Made by a program: the position numbers and the translations under genes
Part shown: positions 32,591 through 44,969 of the stretch, one piece after another
Layout: the number at the start of each line of letters is the position of its first letter
How positions within the stretch are numbered: the stretch's first letter is position 1
Assembly: GCA_003550325.1 (NCBI GenBank)
Contig: QKWP01000670.1
Coordinates: 60,418 to 124,417, forward strand
Length of the DNA: 64,000 nucleotides
Direction of reading: 5' to 3'
From: Gigaspora rosea
Lineage: Eukaryota; Glomeromycota; Glomeromycetes; Diversisporales; Gigasporaceae
Notes under the pieces: generated by a model
What the model was told of the DNA's origin: nothing
What the model saw: only the letters and a program-made list of their open reading frames with translations
Database searches by the model: none

Positions 32591-32831
32591 ACCCTTATTC
32601 ATCAAATTACTCCTTTTTACCTTAAGTTTTTGTTTTAGAAGAAGTTACATTTTGGAAAAGTGCAAAGTTGACAAAATTCAAATTTTTCTTCTTTTCTTGT
32701 TTAATATGTTTGTAAAATTTAATTTTAAGTTAATTAGTTAAGCTAAGAAGGACCTTTAGCCCAAAGTTTATAGTAAATTTATATATTTTTATTATAGTTT
32801 TATTATAAATTTATTTCAAAGCTATTTTAAG

Positions 32832-33397
32832 GGCCTTCTGGGCTAACTGGATTAGAAGCTTGGGATGTATCGAGAAAGACTGGTAGGAAGGTGATAGTGG
32901 ATACTAGGGTTGGAGCAAACCTTACAAGAGCAGAAGTAGATAATGGTAGTGGTTGCAGAGTATTCTCTGACTACAAATATTGACCTTAATAAATGCATAA
33001 GTTACTGAAGTATAGGTAATACCTGTGTGGGATAGAAACTGCTCTACCAAGTTTCTCATAAGGATAAATTAGTTCTAAGAGGTTACAGTTAGTATCCGGA
33101 ACTGTCACTAATATATCAGAGGGCTGTACTGGTAATACAAGTAGGATTGGCAGGTAAAGCTTAAACCAGAGAGTTTAAATAGACAATTCTCTAGTTGGGT
33201 TGCAGATATGGTAGCTAGTATAGAACCTTCGGGTGGACTACTTAAATTAGACAACCAAAAATTGTACATGTAGCTAGTTGTATTCTCATTCATGTAACAA
33301 AATGTTAGGCACCCATAAAGGTTCCCTTGATCCACATATTTGAATAAAAAGACTTCTCCCTATAGTGGGAACTTTAATATAAAAAAAAAAAAAAAAG
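32832..33397 (+). mobile_element. 5'-truncated copy of the tRNA-headed retroposon
   Basis: From GGCCTTCTGGGCTAACTGG the sequence follows 8553-9131 to the end, including GTAATACCTGTGTGGGA, ACTGCTCTACCAAGTTT, AGAACCTTCGGG and TTGATCCACA, ending in a run of 17 A. AAGCTATTTTAAG is duplicated at 32819-32831 and 33398-33410. The first ~456 bases, including the tRNA-like promoter, are missing, so this copy should not be transcribed from its own promoter. Many scattered differences from the 8-kb copy show it is not recent. It interrupts the 31095-33418 fold-back. Confidence 0.9.
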
Positions 33398-33611
33398 AAG
33401 CTATTTTAAGAGAACATGTCCTATGACTGTTATCTTTTTTACTAAATAAACTAATAATAAATATTTAACCCTTTACTTTCTACAAATTATACACAGTAAA
33501 GGCTCTTTTTATATAAAGTTTTTCTTGAATTTTATTGTAATTTTATTGAGTTTTTACTTGAGTTTTTTGAATTTTTCCTAAATCTTTCCAAGTTTTAAGT
33601 GTTCTTCTAAG

Positions 33612-34128
33612 CAGTGTTCAAAATTTCAGACTCAAACACTGTTCTCATGAGAACAACATAATAGCTATGAGTGTTCTCAACCTATTGTTTATGTTCTCAT
33701 TTATGCTCACTAAAAAAAAAAAAATTTAAAAAATATCTCATATAATGTACATGTATTGAAAATATATGTACCTTTTTATCTCCACATTATAATATCTAAT
33801 GTTCTAATATTACATATAAATGGTATCAGATAAATATAAAAATTTGACATAATTCTATTAATGCATCTATATATTATGAAAATACATTAGAGCATCATAC
33901 ATGCTATAGTAATTATATGTAAGTTTAACTAAATAATTTTGATAATAAATTATAATAACTAGTTATTTTACAATATTATGTAGTTACTAATTACTACTTA
34001 TGAGAACACTATTTTTATTTTACTGTTCTCAAAAAAATTTTAATAGTGAACAGTAAAAAATTTTTACTGTGCACAAATTTAAAACAGTGTTCTCATGAGA
34101 ACTCAGAGAACACTAATTTCGAACACTG
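33612..34128. mobile_element. 517-base hAT MITE with perfect 8-base TSD
   Basis: Ends CAGTGTTC(A/G)AAAT are inverted repeats with the CAGNG start of many hAT elements. CTTCTAAG is duplicated exactly (33604-33611, 34129-34136). Subterminal words GTTCTCATGAGAAC and GAGTGTTCTC recur several times near both ends. The interior is AT-rich and non-coding. Confidence 0.92.
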
Positions 34129-34136
34129 CTTCTAAG

Positions 34137-35240
34137 ATTTTGTTATTTCTTCTATCTTTTCTGGATGTTTTTGTCTGTTTTTTTACGTTTATTTTGAATC
34201 TTTCTTTGAGTTTTTCTTAGTATTAAATCTTTTATTTTTCTTGAGTAATTTTATATTCTACTTTATATTCTTGAACACATTTCTTACCCTCTACACGTTA
34301 AGTCAAATAATATAGTTATTCTCTGGCCAAGGGTTATTATATTACAATATACAGTATTAGATAACTATATTAAAATTTTTCTTATATGTCATTTTCAATT
34401 TGTTAGTCATTATTTTGAACTGTTTGCTTTAGTAAACTGCAACTATATATTCTAATAAGTTATTAAGAATAAAATAAAATCCATAACTATTATTATTTGT
34501 AAAGTTTCGCTTATTCTAAAGCTTTATTTTTTTGATGTTCTATTGCAACATACTTTCTTTTTCATTGTTCAGTATAATTTTTGCGACACTTGTTACATGT
34601 ACAATCTAGCTAGAAACTTGCATTAAATAATTGGAATTTTTAGAAGCTTTACAGCCAGAGCAATAAAAAGTAGTAAAGATAATTCTATTACAATCGAGTA
34701 CAAATATTTTTACTAACGCTAATATATGCGTTATGTACCAGATAGTGCTATACGTTTTTGACGTTCAAAGTTTTTTTTTTTTGGACATACATCCATGTTC
34801 AAGCATATCATGTTCTGAATATTTATATTTAATAAATGGAATTTCTCTAATATTTTTGCTTAGAAAATTCAAAACGTTGTTATAAAAACAGTTTGCCGTT
34901 AAAAAATGTCCAATACGAACAATATCGATTATCGATTAATATTTTTGATTACGTGCCCGTTTTTTTGCCCTGACGTAGGGTTTTCAAAAATTGTGTAGTG
35001 TTCTCAGAGAGCATTAAGAATATCAAAGTTTAAACACAGACTGCACGTATTACACGCATTTGATATGTTTTTTTACAAGAACGTAACTTTTAAAATGTTT
35101 TAAGTTTGAGAAATTTTTTAATAAAATTATTTGTACAATGAAATTTTTAGCTCACTAAAATTTAAATAATCACGAGGAAAAAAAGGAAAAGGGTAGTAGA
35201 TGAAGGTTTATGGCAGACTATATAAGTTAAATAAATGCTC
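34137..35240. other. Gene-free stretch downstream of the PHP gene
   Basis: No exon or element boundary could be supported. It includes the presumed 3' untranslated region of the minus-strand PHP gene just below 35252. A GTGTTCTCAGAGA word near 35000 resembles the hAT MITE termini but has no partner. Confidence 0.4.
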
Positions 35241-35251
35241 TTAAATTTTTT

Positions 35252-37064
35252 TTAAGGTTCCATATCTATAACATCTATATCTGTATAATGCTCTCTGTTA
35301 TGACCTGAATCATTTGAATCCAATCTGCGCAAACGATTCCTTCTATTATAAGTCCACATTTTATACTTTGCGTAAGCAAGTTTCACAACTTTCCTTGCAA
35401 GTTCGTAAAGTGTAAAGAATATTAAACAATAAAGCACAAAATAGAAATAACTTAACCAATGCACAACAAATTTTCTTTCATGACAAAATCCACCTTGGAA
35501 GGAATACATTCCTCTATAATCATCAAAAAATGTAAATGCATTTGCAAATGAAATTAATGGTAATGAAGCAAGGTAATTCCTATTATAAGCGGGGTAATAA
35601 CGTGGCCTTGTTCCTGTAGCATCGAAGAAAAATGATGTCTCTTTCCCTCGTAATGCTGCCATTATACCTTCAAAAGTTTTATTGGGAGCATTCAACAATG
35701 TCCATGCATATGCACCATCCGATGGATGATGAATATCTGAACCGGAAATTTTAAGAGTTCGATGGTTGTTAGCAAACACGTATGTTTCAAAGTCAAAGAC
35801 ATCCCCGTTAATGATCTCAAATCCATCAACACCCTTTCAATAATCAAATTAAGTATCATGTTAACGTTAATAATATTATCTGTTATTATAAATGATTATT
35901 AAAAAAAAATTCAAAAATTTACCATTTCAAGAAGTTCTTCCCTTGTAGGATGATCTTGTAACGTAGGAACTTGATTTAACCATTCTATGAAAGTTTAAGT
36001 ATTAGAAAAAATAATTTTTTTTTTGTGAAACCAATAACTTATGAAAATGTTATCATATTGTTTACCTGTTTTATTACTCCAAGGAATATGGTTTACGGTT
36101 ACTAAACCACCCATTTTATGAACCTTATCAATCATTTCTTTCAATTCTTCGTTCGAAGGGTGAGGCTTATTAAAAGGTCCAAAAGGGTTCGACTGAATAC
36201 CAATGAAATTCATATGTATCCTGCAACAACTATGATAAAAAAAAAAAAAAAAAAAATTCAATGAGAATACATGAAACATAATAATTAAGAAAGCTTCAAT
36301 TACAGATAGCCAACCTATATTCCATCCCTGGAATTACGACAATCGAGTCATTATATTTCGCATTTGCGATTCTTTGAGCTTCCAGGGCACCTTCGATACT
36401 ATTGTGATCACTTACTACAATAGCATTGTACCCGTTGGCTATCGGATTTTTGTATATCAGAATTAGAAATTTGTATCACGTTTTATTATTAATTAAATAA
36501 TAATATCATACCCATTGACCATTGTAACAATTGTTCCGGGTTCATCCGTCCATCAGAAAAGTAAGTATGAGAATGTCCATCTAGTAAAATATTATATTGA
36601 GGATTGCCATCCTTTGTACCCATTGGTGTTAAATATGAAGCGGGATCCACTTTCCATTTAAATTCTAGGTGTGAATAATCGCTTTTGTCGGGAACGTCTT
36701 TGTATTTATAAATAGTGAATATAATACACAATATTATAATAATTACAGTAAACTGACAAAGACGGGAAAACATTCTTTTAAAGTATTTATTGACCCGCGA
36801 ACGTAATTTGGGTGATGGCTCCATCATCCAACGGGGCAGAGGTTGAGGTAAAGAATCTATAGGAGGTGATGAGGAGTCCAATTGTTGAGCGGGTTCTACC
36901 ACAATTGCAGGAATATTGCTAGGAGCATCAGAGGGCGTGTCCTGAATAGGTTCTTCTTCATGAATATCCATAGGTTCTTCTTCATGAACATCTGTAGGTG
37001 CTACCTCGCTGGGAAGTGAATCATTCTCGTTCGGACGCGTTGTTTCAAGTTCGGTGTCATCCAT
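35252..37064 (-). CDS. Membrane-anchored PHP-domain phosphoesterase-like protein, 5 exons
   Basis: Exons: 37064-36512, 36438-36315, 36220-36066, 35985-35923 and 35833-35252, all GT-AG. The predicted product is about 491 residues. Residues 1-100 are acidic and proline-rich with a DVHEEEPMDIHEEEP direct repeat. A membrane segment follows at about 103-119. The PHP (polymerase and histidinol phosphatase) domain then starts with LDGHSHTYFSDG (H164, H166) and has NAIVVSDHN, VIPGMEYR, VTVNHIPWS and SGSDIHHPSD, the metal-binding histidine and aspartate motifs of the family. A second hydrophobic segment (WLSYFYFVLYCLIFFTLYEL) and a basic tail close the protein. The PHP domain therefore lies between two membrane segments, probably on the luminal or outer side. 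Substrate unknown. Exon 4 has four C (35940-35943) where three would keep HPTREELLEM in frame; removing one base makes every exon phase fit, so a consensus error or a very young mutation is likely. Confidence 0.85.
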
Positions 37065-38740
37065 AATTTTTTTTTTTTTTAAAAAAAAAAAAATTACTTC
37101 GTGAGAATGCGAAATTAAATATTTTTATACTTTTCAATATGTACGTACGTACGTGCATACATTCTCTCGTTACAAACCCCGCAATTACACAACAGAAATA
37201 ACGCATTTATACTGATTTAGAAATAACGGTATAAACATCTTGTGACAATTTGTCTATTGTACATAGAAAAAATTTTAGCCGTCGTATCCACTTTTTTTAG
37301 TATGTATCATCAATGTTGTTGTACTTTACCCAGTTTTTTTTTTCTATATTTAATTACACCATTGTTTTGGTTAGCGCCCGATAATAAACTAAGATTGATA
37401 CAAATAAGCACACTCATTTTTTTACTTCTTAAACTTAAATTATTACAATAACTACAATTATGGGTTCTGGAATTTGGGCTGATTATCTCCATTGAAATCT
37501 ATTAAATCTGAGTTCGCGTTTTTCTGCTAAGGCAAATAGAGATCAACAAAAGTCTTTGTATTTTAGCATAATGTTTAGAGATACAAAATCTGAAAAAATA
37601 AGTGTAAAATTTTAGCCGAATCATGAGTTGCAATTTAAATTTATCGTTTCATTCCTTTAAATGAAATACTCCATGTTTAACACATCGTTAACAATATTAA
37701 AACTATATAAATTGTGGCTAAATAAACTTGAATAATCAAAATTTAATATGAAAAATATACATTTATTAGCTTAATAACCTGACAACAGATGTATACATAT
37801 CTGAATGCTGCTTGAGCGCGTTCGTCCAAGGTCACAGTGGCTCACGTGGTTGCCTTTTATGGATGCAAATCTTATTTTGTATTTACGATCGTCTACTTTT
37901 TGAAGATCGCATCATAAGAAAAATTAAAAGGAAAAAAATTATATTATTATAGATATGAACGATAATATACTAACACTATACTGTACTGTACAATGACCCC
38001 ACCGTGAGAATGATTCGGGAATGACTTTTTTCTTTGAAAGAAAGATAAATGATAATCAAAAAATTAAATTCTTTGATAGAAAAAAAAAAATTAATTTAGA
38101 AATGTCCGAACGTCCGAACATAAATCTTTCTTTGTTTAACGTTTAAAAAAAAAAAAAAAAATTAAAAATTCAAGAATTCAATTATTTAAATTTTTTTGTG
38201 TACTCACGGTGACCGACTAAATTTTTAATTAACGGCATGACGATAATTATTTTTTTGGTAAGATTAGATGATTACAGTATGTGCATTATCAGGTCGGATC
38301 AGTTCATTTTTCTTTTAATATGTGCATTTAAAAAAAAGTGTCAGACCTTGTTTGACGCTGAAAGATCGACAATATTTTTTTTTATTGTTAATTGAATTTT
38401 TCGCGTGTCACGCGAATATACTGTAAAAATTTTGTGTATTTTCATTAAGCCGATTTTCGTATTGCTTAATATTTATCACACCAACCCCTAAAGTGAAGTA
38501 AAATGTCCAGGTGACATTAAAATTTACAAGTTATTGAATTGAACTATCATGGCAAAAACTTGTTTTAATCACAAAAGGAAAGAACATCCAATTGCATTAT
38601 GGTTAAAGTATTGTACGAGAAATATGTTATACAGTATCATATTATATAATAGTTATATATACATTTAATTATAATATGAAAGTTTCAAGTAAACCTTTAG
38701 CAATAGTATTATATCTTGTATCTGAGAATCAAAGGATCAA
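37065..38740. other. Upstream region of the PHP gene; otherwise gene-free
   Basis: A palindromic T/A run abuts the PHP start codon (37068-37094). GTACGTACGTACGTGC at 37141 is a short alternating tract, also seen at 3173, 15424 and 18848. No coding exons are recognised. Confidence 0.4.
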
Positions 38741-38744
38741 TAAA

Positions 38745-38905
38745 CGTTTTTGCAAAATGCTTTCCTTCCTCTGAACCAAATTGATTATGTAAGGTCTAAG
38801 AAGTAAAGATGGTGTTGACCCAAGTTTATTAAAAGGATCAAATGCAGTGTTCTTGTAAAATGCCTCCGTGAATAATGCATTCCTTGCTCTTAGAAAGTCA
38901 TCATG
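38745..38905 (-). pseudogene. Degenerate LRR fragment
   Basis: Minus-strand words corresponding to TEAFYKNTA and, in another frame, SEEGKHFAKTF match the GGKALAEALXXNTTL repeat of the F-box/LRR gene at 20817-22387. Only one or two repeats remain and they are out of frame with each other. No F-box is nearby. Confidence 0.5.
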
Positions 38906-39426
38906 TTGTTTTTGTAAAGCATCTTTGCCGATTAAATAACTTTTGGACAGGCATTAGATAAATATACTCTGTTAAATACTGTATACGAACCTTACCGTCG
39001 ACGGAAGTTTGCTACTTTTACTATAGATTTCGTACATTTAAAATTATGAATTCCACAAGGCTCAAAAATTACGAATGTAATTAAATTACAAATATATTAT
39101 GCACATTATGCGTTATTCTTCCAACCAGCCGTATCGATAAATAATTTTTAATTAGGCCCTCAAATGGAAAATACAGAAAAACGAGTTCTTAAACTGGTTT
39201 AACGAAAATTTGAAAGAATAATTTAATGTATAATCTGTTCGTATTATTATCTGTTATCTATATCAGTGGCTAAACTGGAACTTAGTGAATGGAATTACAA
39301 TCTCAGAGGAGAATTGCCATTTAGGTTCTCCAGTCAATTTTTTTTTTTTTTTGCTGCTGGATTAATATCCTGATAAAGTTAGGATCCAATTATCAAGATC
39401 TCGCAAATACAAATTCAATGCATTTA

Positions 39427-40621
39427 CCGTATAAACGCGAAATAACGCCCACGGGCTTATTTTGAAAATCGAATCTCCCTAAAATAGTATATGTAATCTC
39501 AAATTAACGCCCATACGCGTCCCGAATTAACGCGCATCCCAAAAAATATGATTCAAGTTTATAATATATTAAACACGTAACCAGTATTGCCATTTAGATA
39601 ATAGCCATATAACAATGTAATCATTACGCAATAACGTTAACAGGTCACTAACAGGTCACTAACAGGTAATTGCTCGTTTCAAAGATTTAGTATTGGGAAT
39701 GGAAGTTTGGAAAACTAATGTGCAGAAAATTCGGAAATAATCGACGTAAGGTTCATGAAGTTTGTGAAATATAAATCGATAGTAAAGGGAATAAAGAGCG
39801 TTAGTGCAAATGATCAAGGTAATCGGAATATGAAGGAAAAAACGAAAATCAAAGACATACCTGAAGGTCCTAGCAAAAGAAACATTCGAAAGAGCGAATG
39901 TGATGAAGATAAAAGAAAGCAGTTGAATATCGTAAGGCAGATGATGCATATATGGTTGGACATTGTAACCGAAAGCGAATTGATGACGAGGTGGATTTTG
40001 AGGATAATGTCAAGATGAAGATGATGTATGTTGAACGAATTAATAATAAGGTGTCGAAAGCATTGAACGAAATGGTGCAGTCAGATAAAGAGAGAATTGA
40101 AAAAAGTAAAAGTAAGAATGCAATGATTAGTTCGGTAAATGAACGATGAAAATTTTGAAACTCACCTGAACCGGGTGTTTAAATGATCCACAAGATTAAA
40201 TCTGTCGATAAATTTGATGAAATTGTAGAAAATGAACTGAATAAGGATGCCAATGAAAATGGTACGGTGTCTGATCTTTTGTGTTCATATTGGCTATGTC
40301 GCAGGGGTATAGGCATATTGAAACTTTGGGGGCGAAGTTCCTGGGGATCTAACCGATGACACGGATAAATCGAATACTCTTGGAATTTGTGGTGTTGGTG
40401 AGTACCTGAACGATACTCCAGTCCAAAGGAATTATAAAACGACGGCTTTAACTATATAAAGATGAGCCCCACCCGATAGTTTGATATAACCATCACATTA
40501 GGTGCTGTACGTAGCACCATTATTTTAAAATAAGTTAAATTCGGAAAATTTCGAAATACGGTACGCCCATGTCACGTACTCGAAATAACGCGCAGGTGGG
40601 AGTTATTTCGCGTTTGGCCGG
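39427..40621. mobile_element. 1.2-kb TA-flanked element, CCGTATAAACGCGAAATAAC ends
   Basis: Left CCGTATAAACGCGAAATAACGCCCACGGG and right complement (CGAAATAACGCGCAGG..GTTATTTCGCGTTTGGCCGG) are bounded by TA (39425-39426, 40622-40623), suggesting Tc1/mariner/pogo. Inside, CGAATTAACGC words repeat. Overlapping plus frames at 39755-40018 and 39952-40149 are Lys/Glu-rich and may be transposase scraps, but no DDE motif is seen. A shorter relative lies at 52046-52452 and a terminal scrap near 44530. Confidence 0.75.
40290..40480. repeat. Possible diverged scrap of the tRNA-headed retroposon
   Basis: GGGCGAAGTT...CCGATGACACGGATAAATCGAA resembles GGGCGAAGTT..CCGGTGACACAGACAAATCCAA at 8273-8308, and the stretch is GC-richer than its surroundings. 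The rest does not align by eye. Confidence 0.3.
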
Positions 40622-40944
40622 TAATTTCAAATTAAAATCATTTTTTGTCAAGAAAAAATATCAATACACTTGCAATATAAATTAGTTATGTATGTGAAAT
40701 CAATCACCACAGAAAGCTTTATGAACATTCAAATAAAATACAGAAAAATACAAAATTTTCCGATAAAAAAGATAACTCGAGTTATTCGGCCAACTTTGAT
40801 TTACACATCATTTGCATTTATCAATGAATCGAATATGTTAACATTTACTAAAAAATTATTAAAACCTATAGAGCATTTGTAGGTTGGTCATCCAGGTTAC
40901 ACCATGTGGAGGTCAAATGCTCCAGTAACTAACATTATATCGTG

Positions 40945-41223
40945 TGGTTTGAATTTATTTGTTACATGTTTTTACTAATTTTTTTATATTATTTGCACTA
41001 TCTTCTTTTTTTCATATTTATCAAATCTCCTACTCAACTTTATGTTACTATTTCTCAACTCGTTCAGGATAATTCTATTCCTACTGGCTTCTCGAAATTC
41101 TCTCAAGAAAACTCCTTTCAATATCATGATTTTAATAAATTGTTTTCGAGAATAATTTTTTACATTGAAAAGGATCGTAATAATTGCATCGATCCCCTTA
41201 TCGTACGGTTTGCTAAAAAATAA
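40945..41223 (+). pseudogene. Possible exon, weakly like a condensin D2 HEAT-repeat segment
   Basis: From about 41030 the plus frame reads SPTQLYVTISQLVQDNSIP, FSQENSFQYHDFNKLFSRII and FYIEKDRNNCIDPLIVRFAK, ending at TAA. Spacing of LY..I..L, FQ....LFS and IEKD.....L..RF recalls the C-terminal HEAT region of condensin subunit 1, from memory only. The N-terminal part of the frame is T-rich and probably intronic. No matching neighbouring exons were found, so it may be a gene fragment carried here or chance. Confidence 0.25.
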
Positions 41224-41325
41224 AAGAACATAAAATATAAGTACTTGCGTCATCATAATTAACTAATAAAGAATACACGCCGGAATAGTCTACGGTTATT
41301 GTTTCAATATTAGAATGTATCCTAT

Positions 41326-41592
41326 TCACCACTTCCTAGCAGTACCCTTTCTATCTAACACAGAAAGACCCCGAGAAGAACATTCCTTGTTAAAACAATG
41401 GCCACGAAGATCTTTCAATTCTTCGATACAGATTTCATCACTCCGATGCGGCAGCGTAACTTCGGATACATTATAACTCGATAAATTAAAAAAAAACTCA
41501 CCCCGTGTACACATATTTCATATCTTCTAAATCATCGACATCTGGTGTTTCAGAATTAATGATTCGACGTCCAATTTCAATAAAATAAGTGA
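41326..41592 (-). pseudogene. Possible two-exon gene end, unknown
   Basis: On the minus strand, about 41592-41516 reads IEIGRRIINSETPDVDDLEDMKYVYTG and stops at a GG/GTGAGT donor. After a T-rich stretch, 41470-41326 reads TLPHRSDEICIEELKDLRGH then CFNKECSSRGLSVLDRKG to a stop. Charged, non-repetitive composition looks coding, but I do not recognise the protein and cannot find the start. Confidence 0.3.
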
Positions 41593-42189
41593 CGAATTTA
41601 TTTCAAAAGAAGCGACGTAAAAATTCTATTTTTTTTATAATTTATACTTATTTACATGATCATTTATCGATGAATGTTTATTTTAAAACAGAAAACAGGA
41701 TCCCACTTATTTTTGAAGTAATTCTGAAGCCCCTGATTTTTACAAGTCCATCGATAGTCAAGAGAGGTTCCTAAGATGATCGAAGACACCATTGTGAATA
41801 AACTTTAAAAAGAAAGAGAACACTATGTTCATTTTGTGTACTTTATATATAACAGCACCTCTACTCCTTTTCTCTGGGAATTCACTTTTCTGTGGGAACC
41901 TTGTTTTTTTTTCTCGAGAAAACGTGTAAATCCTTCAGCAGACCTGTTTGAATCCTTAGATAGAAATTTGCACTCAAAAGATTTACGACAAGTTTCTGTA
42001 AAATTATCACATGAACAATAGCTACAATATGTTACTTTACAGCAATATACAAATTCCATTAATAAACTCATGAAACGTACAGTACGTACATGCAACAACC
42101 AAATACAGTAAATCTTGGAACTTCAATGAACTCCGATTTATTTCGTAATACATTTATCGTAAAAGGTCATATACAAGATCCTCTCATAT

Positions 42190-42336
42190 ATAAGTGATGC
42201 ACAGGGAAAACCTGTAAATAATAAAAAATTAACGTTATCACTAATATATAACTTTTAATATACTGTATAAATAAAAAATAATGTATTAAAATTTTTATTT
42301 ACAGGTTTTCCCTGTGCATCACTCATATCAGGCTTT
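42190..42336. mobile_element. 147-base inverted-repeat element, GTGATGCACAGGGAAAACCT arms
   Basis: AAGTGATGCACAGGGAAAAC and the complement GTTTTCCCTGTGCATCACT face each other across an AT-rich loop; the arms extend through CTGTAAATAA. No clear target duplication. Confidence 0.75.
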
Positions 42337-42834
42337 TTTACTACCGCTATATAATTAATTTTTTTGGCGGAATGTATGAGACCTGGGTGACCTTTTACGG
42401 TAGTTCAAATGGCAATGTACACATATATATTACATAAAGAATTCAGCAATTAATAATAAAACGGTGGCGTTTTATAGGATTGGAACATTCTAAATTTAAA
42501 AAGAAAACAATTTAATTTTATATTTAAGTTCCTAAGTGTTTTAATTGAATTGACTCCACTTGTGAACAGACAATTGTTCATACTTGAACAAAAAAATTTG
42601 TATAATATATAATTTTTATTATTTTCTATTCATCTCATCTCGCATTTTTCTTTGCAAATCTTTTTTATTCTAGCATAATTTTTTGCGTCCTTTTTGTTCA
42701 GGAGTATTTGATAAATTCGATATAACAGGTTATTAATAAGTCTATTATAGATATAAACCAGAACTTTAATTTGAATCAAAAATCTCGAAATTGATAAAAA
42801 AAGTGTCAAAGACGGGTTTTCCTAGTCCATTGCC

Positions 42835-43034
42835 GAAATCGGATGATGCCGAAATTCACGTGATCACACAATTATAGAACCTAACTAAAAAATTTCACTG
42901 GTTAGTGTGAGGGTTTACCCTAGTGAAATCAGATGTAACATACGTAAAATCCCTCCCTAAAACCAACAGCGGCTAGGACACACCTAAATTTGTTTATGAT
43001 CGTGTGATCACGTGAATTTCAGCATATCCGATTT
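42835..43034. mobile_element. 200-base inverted-repeat element, GAAATCGGAT ends
   Basis: GAAATCGGAT(G/A)ATGC then GAAATTCACGTGATCACAC face their complements. A smaller pair, TTTCACTGGTTAGTG / CTAGTGAAAT, lies inside. Non-coding. Confidence 0.75.
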
Positions 43035-43889
43035 CCCAATTAATAATCGTGCAAAAATTAGGTCGTCTAAAAAGACAAATAAAATAATATAAAAAAAATA
43101 ATAATAATCATATATCATATAACTATAAAATAATACATGGGGTGTAAATTTTGAATTTCAGCCGAAATAACATTTAGAGGAGTAAAATCACGTGTCACAT
43201 GACCAATCAAATTACAGAAATTTGATGATCTTAGGCGAAAACCTTGAAAAATATATCAAAACGATAGTCAAAACCTACCTTAGTTGATTATAAAAGATGT
43301 CTGGAAGGCAATTTTGCTTATATATAATTACCTAAAACCTACCTAACTTCAATCTATAATGGCCCTAACCCTAAAGTTAATTCGATAAACCGTCCCCAAA
43401 AATAGAAAACTTGTCAAAAATATAGCTTGGGGTCCGAAGTTTATTAAATGTTTTATTGTAATTAATTTTAATGTTAATCCGTAGGCTGTTAGAACTTTAC
43501 AACGTCAAAACTACAACGCTTTTATAACTTTACAATAGCAAATAAGCACAAAGGGTTTTACTTTAAGGAAATGACTCTTTCACGGGCAAAGCGAAATTAA
43601 GGAAGGGTTTAATATGACACACTTTGTGAATTTACTTTAATTCTTTCCTTATTTGAGATGACCTTTGCTTGTCTTATCAACACATTATTTACTATTATTA
43701 TGACACATATTTTTCGAGTCATAACATATAGTACACAACTTTTGGTTATGTGGCGCCTTGATTATCTGTTATGGATTCACGAAATCTTTGGAAATGTCAA
43801 TTTAATCCTGTGACGCACCCAGCTAAATGTAAGGTTCTATCTATTTCGTTTTGACAGTAGATAGAAAATTTAGCCAAGTAAGTTAACTA

Positions 43890-44068
43890 CAGGTGACCCT
43901 CGTTAATATCAACTTTTTTTAATATCAACCCTTGTTAATATCAATCTAAACTTGTAAAAAATCGAGTTCAGGCAATATAAAATTTACCTCTTTATTATCA
44001 ACCCTCATATATTGTATATCAACATAATTGTCTAATCCAAATGGGTTGATATCAATGAGGGTCGCCTG
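43890..44068. mobile_element. pogo/Tigger-like MITE, CAGGTGACCCTCGTTAATAT ends
   Basis: Ends CAGGTGACCCTCGTTAATAT and complement with TA outside each (43888-43889, 44069-44070). The CAG..GACCCTCGTTAATATCAAC form is typical of pogo-group termini, and TTAATATCAACC is repeated just inside. No transposase. A lone relative terminus occurs at 56736-56770. Confidence 0.88.
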
Positions 44069-44969
44069 TATTTAGTTAATTTCATCCGACGAAATAAAGA
44101 AACAAAAGGAAATTCTAAAAAAAAAAGGGGACACACTTTATGAATAATCATGCCATTTTTTTTTTTTTTAGAATACGAGATCATCTTGGATGGTGTAAAC
44201 TTGAAGTACAGTAAAAAAGATTACCGGTACATTTTTTAATTAAAAGAAAAAATAGTTATGCAATGTCATAAACCTTTTACTCTTCGCCGCGGGTCACAGG
44301 CAAATTTTCAAGAAATGGATCATTAACGAGTTCTTTTACATAGATTGGAACAAATTATATTGGTTGTTTAAATCGACCTTGGCATCCTAAATTGCGCGCT
44401 TTCCTTTTTTGGTTTGTGTTATAACACGTGAGTGCGACATTTACATCAATTTTTTAAATGTGATAATTTTGTTCTTTCTATATTTATGTATGATCCGATA
44501 AAAATCCGAATCACCGAATTGGCGTAGTTATACATACGGACAATCGCGAAATAATGCCCGAGAATGTAACTTCTAACTATGTTCTGAATTTAGTTTGAGC
44601 AATTATTCACAGGTGCACGATAAATGACGCATATATCAGATATGATGTAATATGAATGACGGCAAGGAAAACCATTATCAATTACTATAAATATATATAA
44701 TTGAAATCCCATAGTCTGATTTTTCCTTAGCATAATAACGATCCAAAAAAAATCTTTCAATGAATTTAGTAAATTAATATATTCATATATTCATAGATCC
44801 AAGCATTAAATACATAGCAAAAAAATTTACAATTATCTGTTATTATAATTTTAATTTTAATTTTAGATATATATATATATATATATATATTATAATAATA
44901 GTACTTTGAACTATTTTATTCTAGCTGATATTAGTTATTATAGTATAAATAAATAAAAGAACTTTTTTG

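Larger units (their letters stand above)
31095..33418. mobile_element. Large nested fold-back element, interrupted three times
   Basis: The left arm (31095-31460) is complementary to right-arm pieces at 31910-32065 and 32610-32830. Matching words are CTTTTGAAATAAGTTTATAA, ACTATAAACTTTGGGCTAAAG, AAGTTACATTTTG and AACTTTACTTAGG. The centre (31460-31710) is itself a palindrome around CTAAGTAAACTTGTTCAG. The right arm is split by an AGGACC MITE (31719-31907), ATTCGATTCGTCTC palindromes (32253-32590) and the truncated retroposon (32832-33397). No coding capacity. Confidence 0.75.
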
